Shown piece after piece: positions 1-11,600 of a DNA stretch of 64,000 bases. The notes beneath the pieces are model-generated. The model was not told the DNA's origin. It saw only the letters and a program-made list of their open reading frames with translations, and ran no database searches. Position 1 is the stretch's first letter. Every line of letters begins with the position of its first letter. The translations under genes were made by a program, and so were the position numbers. Origin of the DNA: Varroa destructor (Eukaryota; Arthropoda; Arachnida; Mesostigmata; Varroidae); contig NW_019211456.1 in the NCBI RefSeq assembly GCF_002443255.2, positions 15,857,557-15,921,556 on the forward strand, in the 5' to 3' direction.

Positions 1-3000
1 TATATATATATAGTCAGTAAACGTCTAAGCACACAGATGGTAGACAGTGCCCCGAGAGAACACCGTAGATCACAACTCTAGGAGTAACACAAACTTCGGA
101 AGTCTCTCACGGATTGGGCAAACTGCACTTTGTATCGTTGGATGCCCTCCAGGGCGTTGGCTGTAGTAGGCTGCATAGGTTTTTGTTAGGGAAAATGTTC
201 TGCACAGCAGCCTAGCGGAAACAAGTCGGTTACGTAACTAGAAGCATCCTACATAAGCAGACACACCAAAATGCAGTCCCATCATCACATGCGTCAACAC
301 AGAAGACTTAACGGGTATAGGACATTAAACCTAATTACCCTCACAAACAAAAGCACACCCGACAAAGGATTGGCAGAATAGACCCGACTTCACTGGTTGC
401 GTGGCACGCCTACGACGGCGGGACTCAGCATGGCTAACCTGCATAAGGTTGATCAGACGAATGCCTAAAAGAGTAGTTGCATAGGCACTTGATACCAGAC
501 ATTGGGGGAAAGGCAGATGGCCAAAGAGGACTAACTAAATAGTCGGTGGGATGAGGGAGTACTGAACTGCAAACTGTGTCTTCTAAAAACAAGCAGAGAG
601 GAACGTAGTATTCAATTCGAAAGTTTTTGTATTTTGTTGTCGTCTTTAAGCTCGGCGGCATAACACCCATAGCCCCTTACCGTTGGCCTCTAACAGATAC
701 AGAAATTTCATTAAAAAATATAATATTTTCGCAATTTGTATCGTTCGTGGTAAACTGTTATTTTTTGTGGGAGATGAAGCAAGAAGTTACAAGGCATGCT
801 TATCACAGGACACGAGTTAGTTATGAAATGCATAAAAATTGAATAGCCGTTAACCTGAGTTCTAAACGATGCTACGTTTTCTGTGCTTTTTCATATGTAA
901 AAAAATTTAAAAAGTAAATCAGTTTTTTCGAAACATCAGAGAACATCTGATCGTCTAATACGCCATATGTTTTAACAATCTTCTTTAAAACATCGAGCCC
1001 TGCCTGTCGATCGGTTCCTGTGATAACTTGGCAGGTTACGTATTTGCCTGCTAGTCTTAGAGATACGTTGTGGCTTAGGTTTGAACCCGGGCATAGACAG
1101 ATATCGTTTTACCCTGAGGACGATTCGTACGGTAGAATAATACCTAACGATGCTATTGGATGTGTTGATGGAAACGGGAACCAATTGCTAAATACATTAC
1201 TTTACACTATGAGATAAGAATAAACCACTATAATTGCACAAATGCAACTTTTTTTTAACGAACTAGCCTAAATTTAAGTAACGTAAGTTCACTCTCAAAT
1301 TTTCTTTCAAGGAACTGAAACGTATTTATTGCTTGCGCGCTTATACAGATGGTAGCATCGTTTGGTCAACTACAATCTGCCGGAGGCAATGGCGCAAGAT
1401 CCCGTGACAGATTTTCTCTTTACTTAGGAGATGTTGTAACTTAGAGCAGATGTCACACTAGTAAAATCATTATAGGCAGGACGCATTTTGTGTGGTGCTT
1501 AAGGGAGAATAAAAGGCCACGTATGAAGTATGAGAGGACATATAATTCGAATTTTACGTGGTCGAATAAATATTCCGTCTCAAAAAATACGAGTCTTATA
1601 GACGCGCTTTCGATTCTTGCATTGCGAGTTTCACGCAAACTTAAGCGTTGCCAAAGTGTAGTTCCGTAAATAAACCGGATTTTATATTGTGTTTTAGTAT
1701 TCATCTTTAGTTAGATATCGAGATAGTATTTTGTCGACCATAACGAAAGTAAAAAATATTTTATGGTCGCATTAAGCTCAATGCTTCGACAAACGTAATT
1801 AGTAATGCTGGGGCTATGTGTTTAAAGGGTGTATTTATTACTCGTGCTAACAAACTATTGTTGGACCCGACTTTTCGACATTGCCTGTTTCGTCGCCTGC
1901 CGAGACACGATCTTCGCGTGCAACGATTACACAGCCAGTGGCAAAAATAACTATGCGAGAAGAGTCCATATGTGATAAGACGGGTACGCACACAATGGCA
2001 TCAGCGCTTGTAGCAAATTGTGTCTTCCTTCACTCTGCTTCAAGCGGTACAAAATGCTTGTAGAACTACTAGTACAGGATCATTAGAGCGGCTATTTAGA
2101 GCGTATACGAATTAAGCATAATACTCCGATTTTCTACTATTCGCTCGAACTGAAACATTAACTACGTGTGGTGTTAATAAACGTAGCGGTACGTAGTAGG
2201 GTACGTATACTTTAGGGTACTACTATAGTACTTTGCCAGGGGCTGATCAGATAGCTTTGTCTTATGATAGATCGTCACGTTTCTATCCTTAATCGCGGTA
2301 ACTGTGTCACGTGCATGCACGATAATGCGAACTAGTGTGTCGATGACATTGGACGCGAGCAGACGACTAAACCATTTCCAAGATTAAAGAGTATCTCTGT
2401 CTATACCGAAAATATGGCCCACCTACTTTTCTTTTCTTGATTCATTTGCATATGGGCAGGGTAGCCCAAAATGGTATATTTATAAAGAGGCTGCTCTCGC
2501 CTAAAAATTTGAAAACCCACAAAAGTTTTAGATGGATTTTTCATTGTATAAAAGAAATATGACGCAAAAAAATGTCAGCTCCTTAACACATCCCATGGAA
2601 CACTGTGTAATAAAAAAATCAGTTTTATTCGTAACGTGGTTATGTAACAAAAGAGTTACATCAATAGCGAAAGCATCAACTTTTCTGCCATCTCTGTGTC
2701 ATCAGGACTAATATGCTTTCCGCAGCCAGAACCCACATGCGTGCCTTTAAAATAATCAAGCAGTTTCGTCTACTCCGCCATTGTATCGACTGGCTAAATG
2801 TATCAAACCTGCCATATTATATAAAAAAAAAGTTCAAATACGTTGAACTTCACGCATAAGTGCCCGATCCCCCGCCTGACTATCTGCCCAATCCGATCAA
2901 GCAGCTGCTTCTAGGTCATTAATAAACTCTCATTAAGCCAAATCGAAATGTGTACGTATTATCGTTATAATTCACTACCTCAACAACTTAGATATTTGGA

Positions 3001-3130
3001 ACTAAATAAAACTAGGTCCGCGGTTTGCGCTTGTGTCGTCATCCAATCGCTTGAACTCTCGTCTTCTTTTTTGTTTCTCTGTCTCTTTCTTGCACGCGAA
3101 CATGTTGTTGGTATTGTTGTTAATACTAGC
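1..3130. other. AT-rich non-coding DNA, probably LRR gene intron
   Basis: No open frame here has a good start, splice signals or a recognisable domain. The first 12 bases are a TA run at the window edge. The minus-strand LRR exon at 3131 to 3355 ends at a splice site at its low-coordinate side, and no LRR pattern (LxxLxxLxLxxN) appears on the minus strand below it. The stretch is therefore best read as the first part of a long intron of that gene, by inference. A short minus-strand frame near 1325 follows a TTTCAG, but its pyrimidine tract is weak. Confidence 0.5.
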
Positions 3131-3355
3131 CTGTTTGTTGGGGTAGCACTTGCATCTGGGTGGGCAAAGAGTGCTGGGGGCAGCAAGGCTCTTGCTCTGC
3201 CCTACGCGTCCACTGCTGTTTTCGTCATGGCTATTTGAATTACTTGAGCTGGTTCCGGCGTTATTCAAAGTCATTGAAGCTCCAGTAGAGCTGCTCAGAG
3301 TCCCGAGTAGAAGACAGACGACGAGGGCGAAACCTGGCCATCTGCCTAGCCCCAT
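3131..3355 (-). CDS. First coding exon of a secreted/membrane leucine-rich-repeat protein
   Basis: This exon encodes 75 residues and is the N-terminus of an extracellular LRR protein. Residues 1 to 26 form a signal peptide: MGLGRW, then a hydrophobic core (FALVVCLLLGTL), then SSSTGA as the likely cleavage region. Residues 27 to 62 are a Ser/Asn-rich linker. Residues 63 to 70 read LCPPRCKC, matching the CPxxCxC start of the LRRNT cap that precedes repeats in Slit, Kekkon, Toll-like and similar proteins. The ATG at 3355 has A at -3 and G at +4. The open frame extends upstream to an ATG at 3691, but that adds a glutamine-rich stretch before the signal peptide, so 3355 is preferred. I place the exon end after codon 75 (CAG at 3133 to 3131), where ACAG is followed by GCTAGT, a candidate GC-type donor. 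Reading on through the site gives a Lys/Arg-rich tail to a stop at 3002 that spaces the fourth LRRNT cysteine poorly. The fourth cysteine and all repeats should lie in exons beyond the left edge. The family call is good; the subfamily is open. Confidence 0.68.
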
Positions 3356-3691
3356 TCTAGCCGACCATAAGGACGTCAAAAATGTTCCACAGCGTAGCAG
3401 ACAAGATCGGTTGTAGCGCTGCCGCTGCTGCTGCCGTTGTAATTGTGGCTGCTGCTGATGCTGTTCCTTTTGTATTCGTCGCGTTTGACCATCAAACGTC
3501 AAGCTACGTATTCTATCAATGACGCTTCCGTCACTACAGCTGCAGAGGCGGCCGATGTTCTTGTTGGTGTCGCTGTTTCGGCTACTCGCGCGCCCTCTAC
3601 TGTCATGGTGACCTACTACTGCCGACGGCATTATACAGCAGTGACTACCTGGAACAACAATTGACAAGGGGATAGTGTAAAGTGTTAACAT
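3356..3691 (-). other. CAG-rich 5' leader of the LRR exon
   Basis: The frame of the LRR exon stays open upstream to an ATG at 3691. It encodes a Gln/Arg-rich run (around 3415 to 3480) made of CAG/CAA codons. No hydrophobic N-terminus lies upstream, and a signal peptide must be near the start, so this is more likely 5' UTR with a fortuitous open frame than protein. An alternative is a long cytosolic N-terminus before a signal anchor. Confidence 0.4.
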
Positions 3692-4035
3692 AGTGAATAG
3701 GAATTAACTCGGTAATTATTCCTTATTTTTATCGTAGTACTTCTTCAGTAACTTCTTTTCTTTTATGATGAACTATGGTCGTATACGAATAGCTATCTGT
3801 ACCATATGTAATATCACATAGGACGACGCAAGCCTCACGGCCAACTATTATTACTTCCGAGTATTGTCTTTCACGCGTGATTAATTGGCAAATAAAAGGT
3901 TTCTTATAAAAATATGCATGTCCTTGTGCGAATAGGTTGCCTCTCACATTTCTATAGGTCAAGAACAGCACTAACATTCGAGAAATAATCTTCTTTGAAG
4001 CAGTACGTTTGTTACAATGCTCTATCTCTTTTCAG

Positions 4036-4116
4036 TTCGGTAAGACGGACTTCTTATTATTAGTATTACATCCTGGGAATGGCTTCCTATCACTCCCTGA
4101 CATGTACGACTCTCGT
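4036..4116 (+). CDS. Candidate 81-nt phase-0 internal exon, unknown product
   Basis: A strong acceptor (CTCTATCTCTTTTCAG ending at 4035) is followed by 27 open codons and a donor CGT|GTAAGC at 4117. The exon is symmetrical in phase 0, so it could be skipped without a frameshift. The peptide starts FGKTDFLLLVLHPGNG and ends LPDMYDSR. I recognise no domain, and no neighbouring exon was found within 1 kb. It could be chance or part of a long-intron gene. Confidence 0.25.
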
Positions 4117-6424
4117 GTAAGCCAAGCATACAAAAAACATTTATAGCGGAACGCAGCACCTGTGCTGCAATGAATTTATATTGAAGGCCGTAAGGTAACT
4201 TAGAAATATGGACATAAAGTTACAAAACGTAAAGTAGCCTTAATGTTTGGAGCAAAAACTAAAGGCATTGTTCTTTTAGAGGGACATATCTGTATTCTTA
4301 AATGCTGTAATTGAGAAAGTAAGCCAATCGAATACTATTTTAATCAGACCAAAGGGAGATGATCGATGCGGCCGGTTAATGTTATCCTTCGCAAGTGAAA
4401 CACTCCGGCGGAAGCGAAGCCTTGATTGAACATTGATTGAAAGATATGATTATGATTTCGCGATCGTATGGACGAGATAAAACATCAGACCATATTTTTT
4501 AAGCGAATGAATATTAATGAGAATTTTGCCTAGGTTCTGTCTTAATTTTTAAGTTGAATGTTCAACTTAAGCTAATAGTTGCGTTCAAAGGAATCGGTTA
4601 ACCATTTAGGATCTATTAAAAGTCTGGTAGGATTTGCTTCCGAAAGAACCCTTAGTGCCGAATACTATAACGTTACATCGATTGACCCAACGAAAATGAT
4701 TCCATCAAATTTGAGTTATGTTTAGAACAATGGCTGGAACTAACAGATCGAAGCTTTGTCATTTCCATAATGTCTGCAATAAGAAATTTTATTGTTCTAG
4801 GCTCTTAAGCATTGCGCTGGTAGAGCAATATGGATTTGTGTAGTAACGTAAAACACTAATCTTTCGGACAATTTGAAAGTTTAATTTCAAAAGTTAATGT
4901 TTTAAGCATGTTTAGATAAAACTAAGTATTTTTGTCTAAATTTTAGAAAACGACACTAAAGTTAAGTTTCACTTCTAAGGTCCAACATTTATTTCTGTAA
5001 ATAGTATAATATAGTTTGCTGGATTTTTTATATGTCTACGATTATTGAATATAGCTCGTTATGGGTTATATAGATGAAATACGTTTTAGATTTGAGGAAT
5101 ACATATAACTTTCTTTTATCCACATAGGTTGTATAATATCTGTGAGTAGATATATAGGTATCTATTTTTGTCTCCATTGAAAACGATAGCTTTATGAGAT
5201 ATTGTTAGTTATTACGATTATTGCAATTACTCCTAATAGGATTGGCTTTTTATTTACTGCTGCCTATGTAACTAACTAAATTGATTTTGCAGCTTGAACT
5301 CTTTGCGACCCAACCAGGTTGATTAGTTCTCAGTTTGGTGTCATAGCTATTGAGCCCGTGACGTACAGGTGCATCATAATGCAACGAAACGCTATAGGCT
5401 GATTTCGTCGAAGACGAACGAACACAATTCACAATCAAATTTGCTCTTTATTTTTTCTGACTTTTTCCGGGCTAGATCTAAATATGACAGGAGCTTTCTA
5501 GATTTTTCAATCAATATACTAAGTTAACTAAGTTGCTTGTCGGATCACAAAGTCCATCGAGGAAAGCTGTCCCCTATGAGAAGTCCGCACGGCACGTGTT
5601 CACTGATAGGACCCTGATGAGCTACACCAATGGTGCTACATAACCAAAGGTATTCTCTCATAAAAATGAGCGTAACTACGCTTTGCGTTGTTCAAGAACT
5701 ATGAGAATCAGGGACGAAATCGGTAGAGTATTGCAAGAAGCAGAACCAGTGCGATGCACACCGGTTTATTTTCCATGGCTCGACTGTAAATCTTATTGGT
5801 AGAGAAAGCATTGAAGTATACGCAAAGTAGCAAAGGCATACAGGACTGTAGAAAAATCATAGGTAGCCAAAATATTGCAGGTGCTTGGCAATGGTCTCGA
5901 AATCTTACTAGTGAATAAAAGATCAAGTTAAAAAGGCAACGCTTTTAATATAAGGTCATTTTTTATGTCTAAGTTGTTGTAAATAGGAACAGGCGACAGG
6001 CTGACATCAGGCGTCTTCCTGATAAAAGCAAAAGAAGAAAGTCAAAATAGAGCAACTTTAACAACTCTGTGTAGTTTAGAATGCCATATTAATGAGGCGA
6101 AACGAGACTGCTTAGCTATTCTTGACTAACCGGAATATCGGCAGCCGAACTCGTTGAGATATAAAGGTTGTCGAGTTGATCCTTCTATGAGGCGTTTTCA
6201 GATTCCCTCAAAATCTCCGCTTTTGTCTCCTATCATCATGTTGATAGCTGGTTTCCAAGACACAAAGCACTCCTGTATAACCGCCGCATTGTTGGTTCTG
6301 TTGCCGCCATATAGTCCTTCGAGATAGTAGGATCCTCTTACGTAGCACTCCTTTTCTACATGTATCCCTTGCTCCTTTTCCTTTTCGCATCACCACCTCT
6401 CCTTCCTTCTGATCCTTCGTTCTA
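4117..6424. other. AT-rich spacer with no supported gene
   Basis: No supported exon was seen. There is one short palindrome at 4549 to 4570, listed separately. A candidate acceptor near 5292 (an ACTAAC branch-like motif then ATTTTGCAG) leads only to a short frame with a weak donor. Confidence 0.5.
4549..4570. repeat. Perfect 10-bp inverted repeat, 2-nt spacer
   Basis: The arms TTAAGTTGAA and TTCAACTTAA are exact reverse complements separated by TG. It could be a dimeric factor site or simply a chance palindrome in AT-rich DNA. Confidence 0.6.
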
Positions 6425-6430
6425 TTTATT
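6425..6430 (-). terminator. AATAAA poly(A) signal on the minus strand
   Basis: The plus strand reads TTTATT, so the minus strand carries AATAAA 46 nt beyond the stop of the exon at 6477 to 6629. That spacing suits a 3' end. Confidence 0.4.
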
Positions 6431-6476
6431 TCCTGTGTCTATGTTTTTTTTTTATCTGTTTTCCCTATTGAACTTT

Positions 6477-6629
6477 TTACTTTTCCCCTGAAGATATCCA
6501 AATAGTGTGAGAAAGTCGGAAACTGCGCGAGTGCACCTTCACTTGTTGGAGGGTGTCGAGCACAGGAGAACGAGTCTCCTGGGGCGAATTCTCTACCGCT
6601 CGGCTAGTTTCGTAGAGCGAATCCAAGGG
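6477..6629 (-). CDS. Candidate terminal coding exon, unknown product
   Basis: A long pyrimidine tract (CCTCTTTTTCCC, then TATTCTTCAG) forms a strong acceptor just before 6629. The frame then encodes 50 residues and a TAA. The peptide begins PLDSLYETSRAVENSPQETR and ends HTIWISSGEK. It is hydrophilic, with ordinary protein-like composition and no domain I recognise. An AATAAA follows at 6425 to 6430, as expected for a last exon. The preceding exon is uncertain: an upstream open frame (about 6740 to 6895) encodes a hydrophobic stretch (LLPLLWLLYLVGSLISIACA) and has phase-0 donors GCG|GTGACA or CTG|GTAGCA that would join in frame, but these donors are weak. Confidence 0.42.
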   Translation of the reverse strand, partial: PLDSLYETSRAVENSPQETRSPVLDTLQQVKVHSRSFRLSHTIWISSGEK

Positions 6630-6920
6630 CTGAAGAATACGTCGGGAAAAAGAGGACAGACAGGTCCGCCGTTGTCGTTCAGGTCGCAATGACAGCGGAG
6701 GGCGCTACCTTTCACACTCGCTCTTGCTACCAGTGTCACCGCATCCACACGACTACAACCACTATCGTAGTCTGCTCTATTGAACAGCCGCATCAGCATC
6801 GGAGACAATTTTGCGCAAGCAATGGAAATGAGCGAGCCGACTAGATAAAGCAACCAAAGCAAAGGAAGCAAAAGCTTCCTGTTAGCTAGCCGATATTTGG
6901 GTTGCTATGGCTTTTAGGCT

Positions 6921-7208
6921 ATGTGTCTTTGGCGGAATGAGCGACGGGGTCGGAGGAACAAGCGGTCATGGTTGTTGATTTCAGTGGCAAACAGGAGCCA
7001 GGAAAACCTCGGAATTTTCACCGCGTCACTCGACCGATTTATGCTTACTTCAGCGCTCATGAACCGGACAAACGAGAGTAGGGTTGCGTGCAAAAGCTTA
7101 GCTCACCTTTTTTCTCGTTTTTATGTTCGGCCCCTGGATCCTAAGCTTGGACCATCTCGAAAAGCGCAGCAGTCAAACAAAACGATGAGACGAACAGAGG
7201 GGGGTTGA
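6921..7208 (+). CDS. Candidate 95-codon ORF, unknown product
   Basis: This ORF starts with ATG (G at -3) and encodes a hydrophilic, Arg/Ser/Asn-rich protein with no signal peptide or membrane segment. Its C-terminus reads KAQQSNKTMRRTEGG. It lies in the same GC-rich island as the minus-strand exon at 6477 to 6629, so the two strands compete as coding. A CTTTTAG acceptor immediately precedes the ATG, so it could also be an internal or terminal exon. No homologue is recognised. Confidence 0.22.
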   Translation: MCLWRNERRGRRNKRSWLLISVANRSQENLGIFTASLDRFMLTSALMNRTNESRVACKSLAHLFSRFYVRPLDPKLGPSRKAQQSNKTMRRTEGG

Positions 7209-7307
7209 TTCTTGAGTAGATTTCCTGGGTTAGCAAAGCTACGCAGATGGGGAATACAGATCGAAAAAATTCGCCAAGCTTTTACTTCTTGGCTAGCAGT
7301 GACTCAC

Positions 7308-7488
7308 TATATACGGTAGGAAAACACAAGCAGTGGTTATAAAGAAAAGACTGTAGAAGAGGACCTTCCATCTGACGAAGAGCAGCAAACCACAAAGAAG
7401 ATTTTTGAAAGCCGTCCCTGATTGGTGAACTTTTCAAATAGCACGATCGTGTGCATGTCTTCTTCAACATCAAATCCGTTATAAGCAT
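7308..7488 (-). CDS. Candidate first exon ending at a GTGAGT donor
   Basis: An ATG at 7488 opens 60 codons plus one base, up to a donor ATA|GTGAGT at 7307. The peptide starts MLITDLMLKKTCTRS and is mixed basic/hydrophobic with several cysteines. The unspliced frame continues to a stop at 7282. It lies upstream of the minus-strand terminal exon at 6477 to 6629 and could belong to the same gene, but I could not build an in-frame link between them. Confidence 0.2.
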
Positions 7489-8400
7489 GAAAAAATGAAT
7501 CTAGTTGCAATTCCTTAACAAAGAATTTGAGATCCCAAATTTCGATATGTACAAGGGGTCGTGTACACTTCAGAAAGTGGACAAGCCTGAAAAATTAAAA
7601 ATGTACGAGTTTTCAAAATAAAGCCATTGCCTATTATATTCTTAAACTGAAAACACTGGGGATCTCTTTGTTATGAAAACTCGTGTATACTGTAAAGTCT
7701 GTTCAAAACACGAAATTGTTAAATTAAAAAAAAAAAATTGACCTACGTAATATCTCTATCATATAATACTCTAATGGCCAGAAAACGATTCGATTCAGCT
7801 CCTTCGACGGAAAATCTATCGAAATCCATTATCAGAGATATCTTAGCCCTAACAATTGAAAAGTTTGTGCCCGTGTACACAGAGAATATACGTCCGTGAG
7901 TCGATGTCCGTCTGTTTCTTAGCAAAGTCGCATGGCTCTATCTCACACTATCGTGTTTACTCACGTTTATGCCAATTCGTACGTAGAATATCGCGGCCTA
8001 TTATGGCGATATGTCCAGTGTCTATACTGTACTTGAAGATGGGAGAAACAGGCTACGAGATGATTGCCGTTATGGCAAATGGTCCATCAGCAAATGAAAC
8101 AGCTCGCGTGCCTACGTACCGTTCAGCCATCAGCGGTTCAAGCAATCGTCCTTCATAACACAACCAGAGTCTCATATATTATAGCCTATTTCATAGTCAG
8201 ACAAAAGGGTACGCAGTTGCTAACTGTGTGGGGCTGCAGGTACAAGCTTACTGTAGAATGGGTATATGTAGCACTCGTTAGATGACGGACATATCTACTG
8301 AACTAATGTTCAGTATTCGAGATGGTGATGTGCCGTGACATGACGCGGAATCAACCTACAACCGGAAGCGAGTTCATAAATGAAGAGAACGAAACGAGAT

Positions 8401-8468
8401 GAGAGGGAGAGAGCGAGAGAGAAACTGCCAACTCAATGCACTTATTATAATAATAACAATAATATTAC
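8401..8468 (+). repeat. GA-rich run followed by TAA/ATA simple repeat
   Basis: GAGAGGGAGAGAGCGAGAGAG at the start is followed about 20 bases later by TATTATAATAATAAC and further AT-rich triplets. This is an imperfect compound microsatellite. Confidence 0.6.
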
Positions 8469-8638
8469 CTCTTGCTACGGCCAGTCAGACAGTGTGATAG
8501 TTATAGCACGTACTATTATAGGCATATACCTTTATAGGCAGATAGCGGCTACTGGCGTACCACAGCCTTCTGCTTGATCAGGACAGACATCAGGTATCAA
8601 GTAACCTACAACGCACGTAGCAATGTCCAATCAACAAA

Positions 8639-8670
8639 TATGTTGTGTGAGTAATAAAACACACAATATA
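8639..8670. repeat. 11-bp near-perfect inverted repeat
   Basis: TATGTTGTGTG at 8639 to 8649 pairs with CACACAATATA at 8660 to 8670 at 10 of 11 positions, with a 10-nt loop. No gene or terminator context supports a function. Confidence 0.45.
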
Positions 8671-11600
8671 TTGTCGGAGTAACATTTAGTAACAACATAT
8701 TTTCATTGGCAGAAAAGGGTGGCTAGATGCAATACCAAAGGCGTCAATCTGTTACGTTTACGACAGACTAAACTTGACTGGAACACGATTACGATAAACA
8801 TTAAAAGAGTCTGTTGTCCAAAACCATTGTGAGACGTGTGTATTGCAGCAGAGGCTAACATCGCTGGAAGTCGACAGTGAAAGCAAATTTCAAGAATAAA
8901 AAAGCAAGAGGGGCAAAAAGGCAGCGTCGAACGTATACCGGCGCGTCCTTCATTCGTGACACGACCGACTGGCTATTGTCCCCAGCTGTCCTCTAGCTCA
9001 TGTAATACGTAACTGCACGTGAGGCGTGCTTCGTCCATCCCAATCGGCGTCTGAATTAACTTACGCTCGGCTGCCCGTAAAATGAATTCGAAACCAGAAC
9101 GAAAATCAAAGCAAAGTGCGCCACAGACGCGGCCTGTGGTGGCCTCGCCTGCCCTGCATTTGTAGCTCTCTTAGTTCATACACAAGCACACATGTACACG
9201 TTGATACATGTACAGCCACACAGGTAGTAACAAGTCGAGACATCCTCACGTTTCATATCACTACTTCTGGAGAGTGCGTGACAGCTTCCTTACAAGTCAG
9301 TCACTGATCCACAGGTTGCGCTCGAAAGATCGAAGAGCTTTCGATTTGGCAAAGTCTAGCCAACTTGTTTTGCTAACACGTTAGTACAGCACGGGTCGCC
9401 ACGTCCCTGGATAAAGCCGAATGAGTAGACTTTCGTATACCTAACAGTAGGGTGCAATCTGTGAACGCAATACGTTGACAGAAGGTGGCCCTACATTATG
9501 TTTTGTAAGACTAATCAGCACGACAGATTAGGGAAACAAAGTAAGTGTAATGTAGTCGTTGCTAACCTGCATGCTAGTACAAGCACGCCAGCTCTCGATC
9601 TGGCAGTAATCTGGCAAGCAGTTGTTGATTGCAGCAAGATTGTTGTCAACCCGAAATAATGAGCAGATTCACATAAAGGTCTTCATTTACATTTACAGCC
9701 TGGAGTATCCTGTTGCGGGACAGAAAGTTGTAGCGCTACTACGACAAAAACGGCAATCTAACAATTAGGTCGTCGTTTTTTCCTGCGTAGCCCTCTTAGA
9801 TGGGCGGACAGGAGTTTGCTTCGCTCGTATAACGTGTGAGGGCACGGACATGAATCGCGTTTGACAAATAAGGATGCTTCATGTACCTATTTGCCAGCAT
9901 CAAGCCAACAGCTAACGATATCTAAAAGCTAAAGGACACGCAAAAAAAGAAGACAAATCGTATTAACGCAGAACATCATTGAAGTTATTCATCATACGTG
10001 ACAGCTGGATCTCCCGATTTACCTACATAAGCGCATATGGCGATCCGCTTTTTTACTATCACGCTAATAGTTGAGAGAAAAACTTGAGTTAGGGTCAGTA
10101 TTAGCAAGATATGTTTGCGCCGAATTTTTTTTCTATTACGTTGTTATTTAGGTTCAAAGATAGTTATTTGACAATTAAGTTGCCGTCTTGGATTTAGGAC
10201 GATCGTAGTTTGTGGTAGCCTTTCTTTGCACGCATCTATTTGTTAACCTCGGAATCTAAATACATTGAAAAGATAATTTGTACTGTATGTGTTCTAGTAG
10301 TATATTTGTTTTACATATCTCGCTTCTGTATTTTGTTAAAATCAAACGCTATCGTTTTCGAGTATGATAGCACAATTTTCAAGAGGAGTATAATAACGAT
10401 CAACGTCGGCCGGATATCTAGCGACTACCATCTTAAATCAGATCAATTCTGTTCTGAAACCCCTTTGAAAATGGCGATCCTAGCTCATCGCACTAAACAA
10501 CGGGCTTGCACTCTTAACATGTTGCCTACTAATACTACCTATAGCGGTTTCGTGTAAACAATTGAGAGGACTTCGTTACGTAACAGTGTAAATACCACTT
10601 CCGTAATTACCGAACATAAAGTTTATTACAGCATTGAAAATATATCGATGGTCTCTGAAGCACTAAGCCCAGGGATTGAAGGCTCCCCCTTCTGTTGAAA
10701 ATGACCTTGGCATCGTGTGAAATGCAGTTTTATTATTTAATACACCATTTCCCTAAAAGTGTGCTTCCAACATAAAGGTCAAGAGACTTAAAAACGTTTC
10801 AGTAGAAACCTATCTGTTTTTCTTTTTGACTAAAATATGGAGCCTTTATCAAGTATCATCGCGTTTCCAAGGGAATTTTCAAATGCAGTCATATTAAAGT
10901 AACGAGCTCTTTGTAACTATGCGGCAAGAGCATTACACTGGAACATTTACCTAGTTAGAACTATTTAGTATGCCACGACATAAAACGAGTTTTTTTTTTT
11001 TTACCATGATTATGTCAGTGACATCTTATTAAACTAAATTCGAAGGCAAGTATGCAAAATGAGTTGGTGAAAATTTGCTTTATTTAATAAGTTAAGCTTC
11101 ACTATTAATTGTATTTCTTCAAAGAAGGCAGTTATTGAAATAACATAACCAAGAACAAGCTATAAAAGTGAATGTAAGTAGCCATACGTCTTTAGTCGTA
11201 ATGGTAATACAGTATGTCATAATGTCTAAAACATGACTCCCAGTTACACTATGTGTTCTAGCATACATTTCAGCGTACAGGCTAATACCATGAAAGAAAC
11301 GACGTTAACCATCGATGCTAAAAATGCTTAAGGGTGATACAAAATTTATTTCATTAACTACGCATACATTTCTCAGAGCATCCGATTGCTTGATATCGTC
11401 TGATTTGTCTTTATTTTTTGAGTACATTTTACGTGAAATACTCTTATTTCGCCTTATTGTCGGTTAGACAAACGCCGCAGATCCTCAAACGAGTGTATTT
11501 ATATTCTTCCCTTCAAATATAAGCAACACAATTTAATATTATTGGCCATATTGGTTTTATACAAGCTTTTTTTTTGCCGACCTATTTTGCAACGTAAATA

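Noticed and set aside
1075..1105. B-box-like GGGTTCAAACC on the minus strand
   Set aside because: No cloverleaf can be folded around it; the putative T stem has mismatches.
1313..1324. Minus-strand acceptor-like CGTTTCAG leading to a 19-residue terminal frame
   Set aside because: Weak pyrimidine tract and very short frame.
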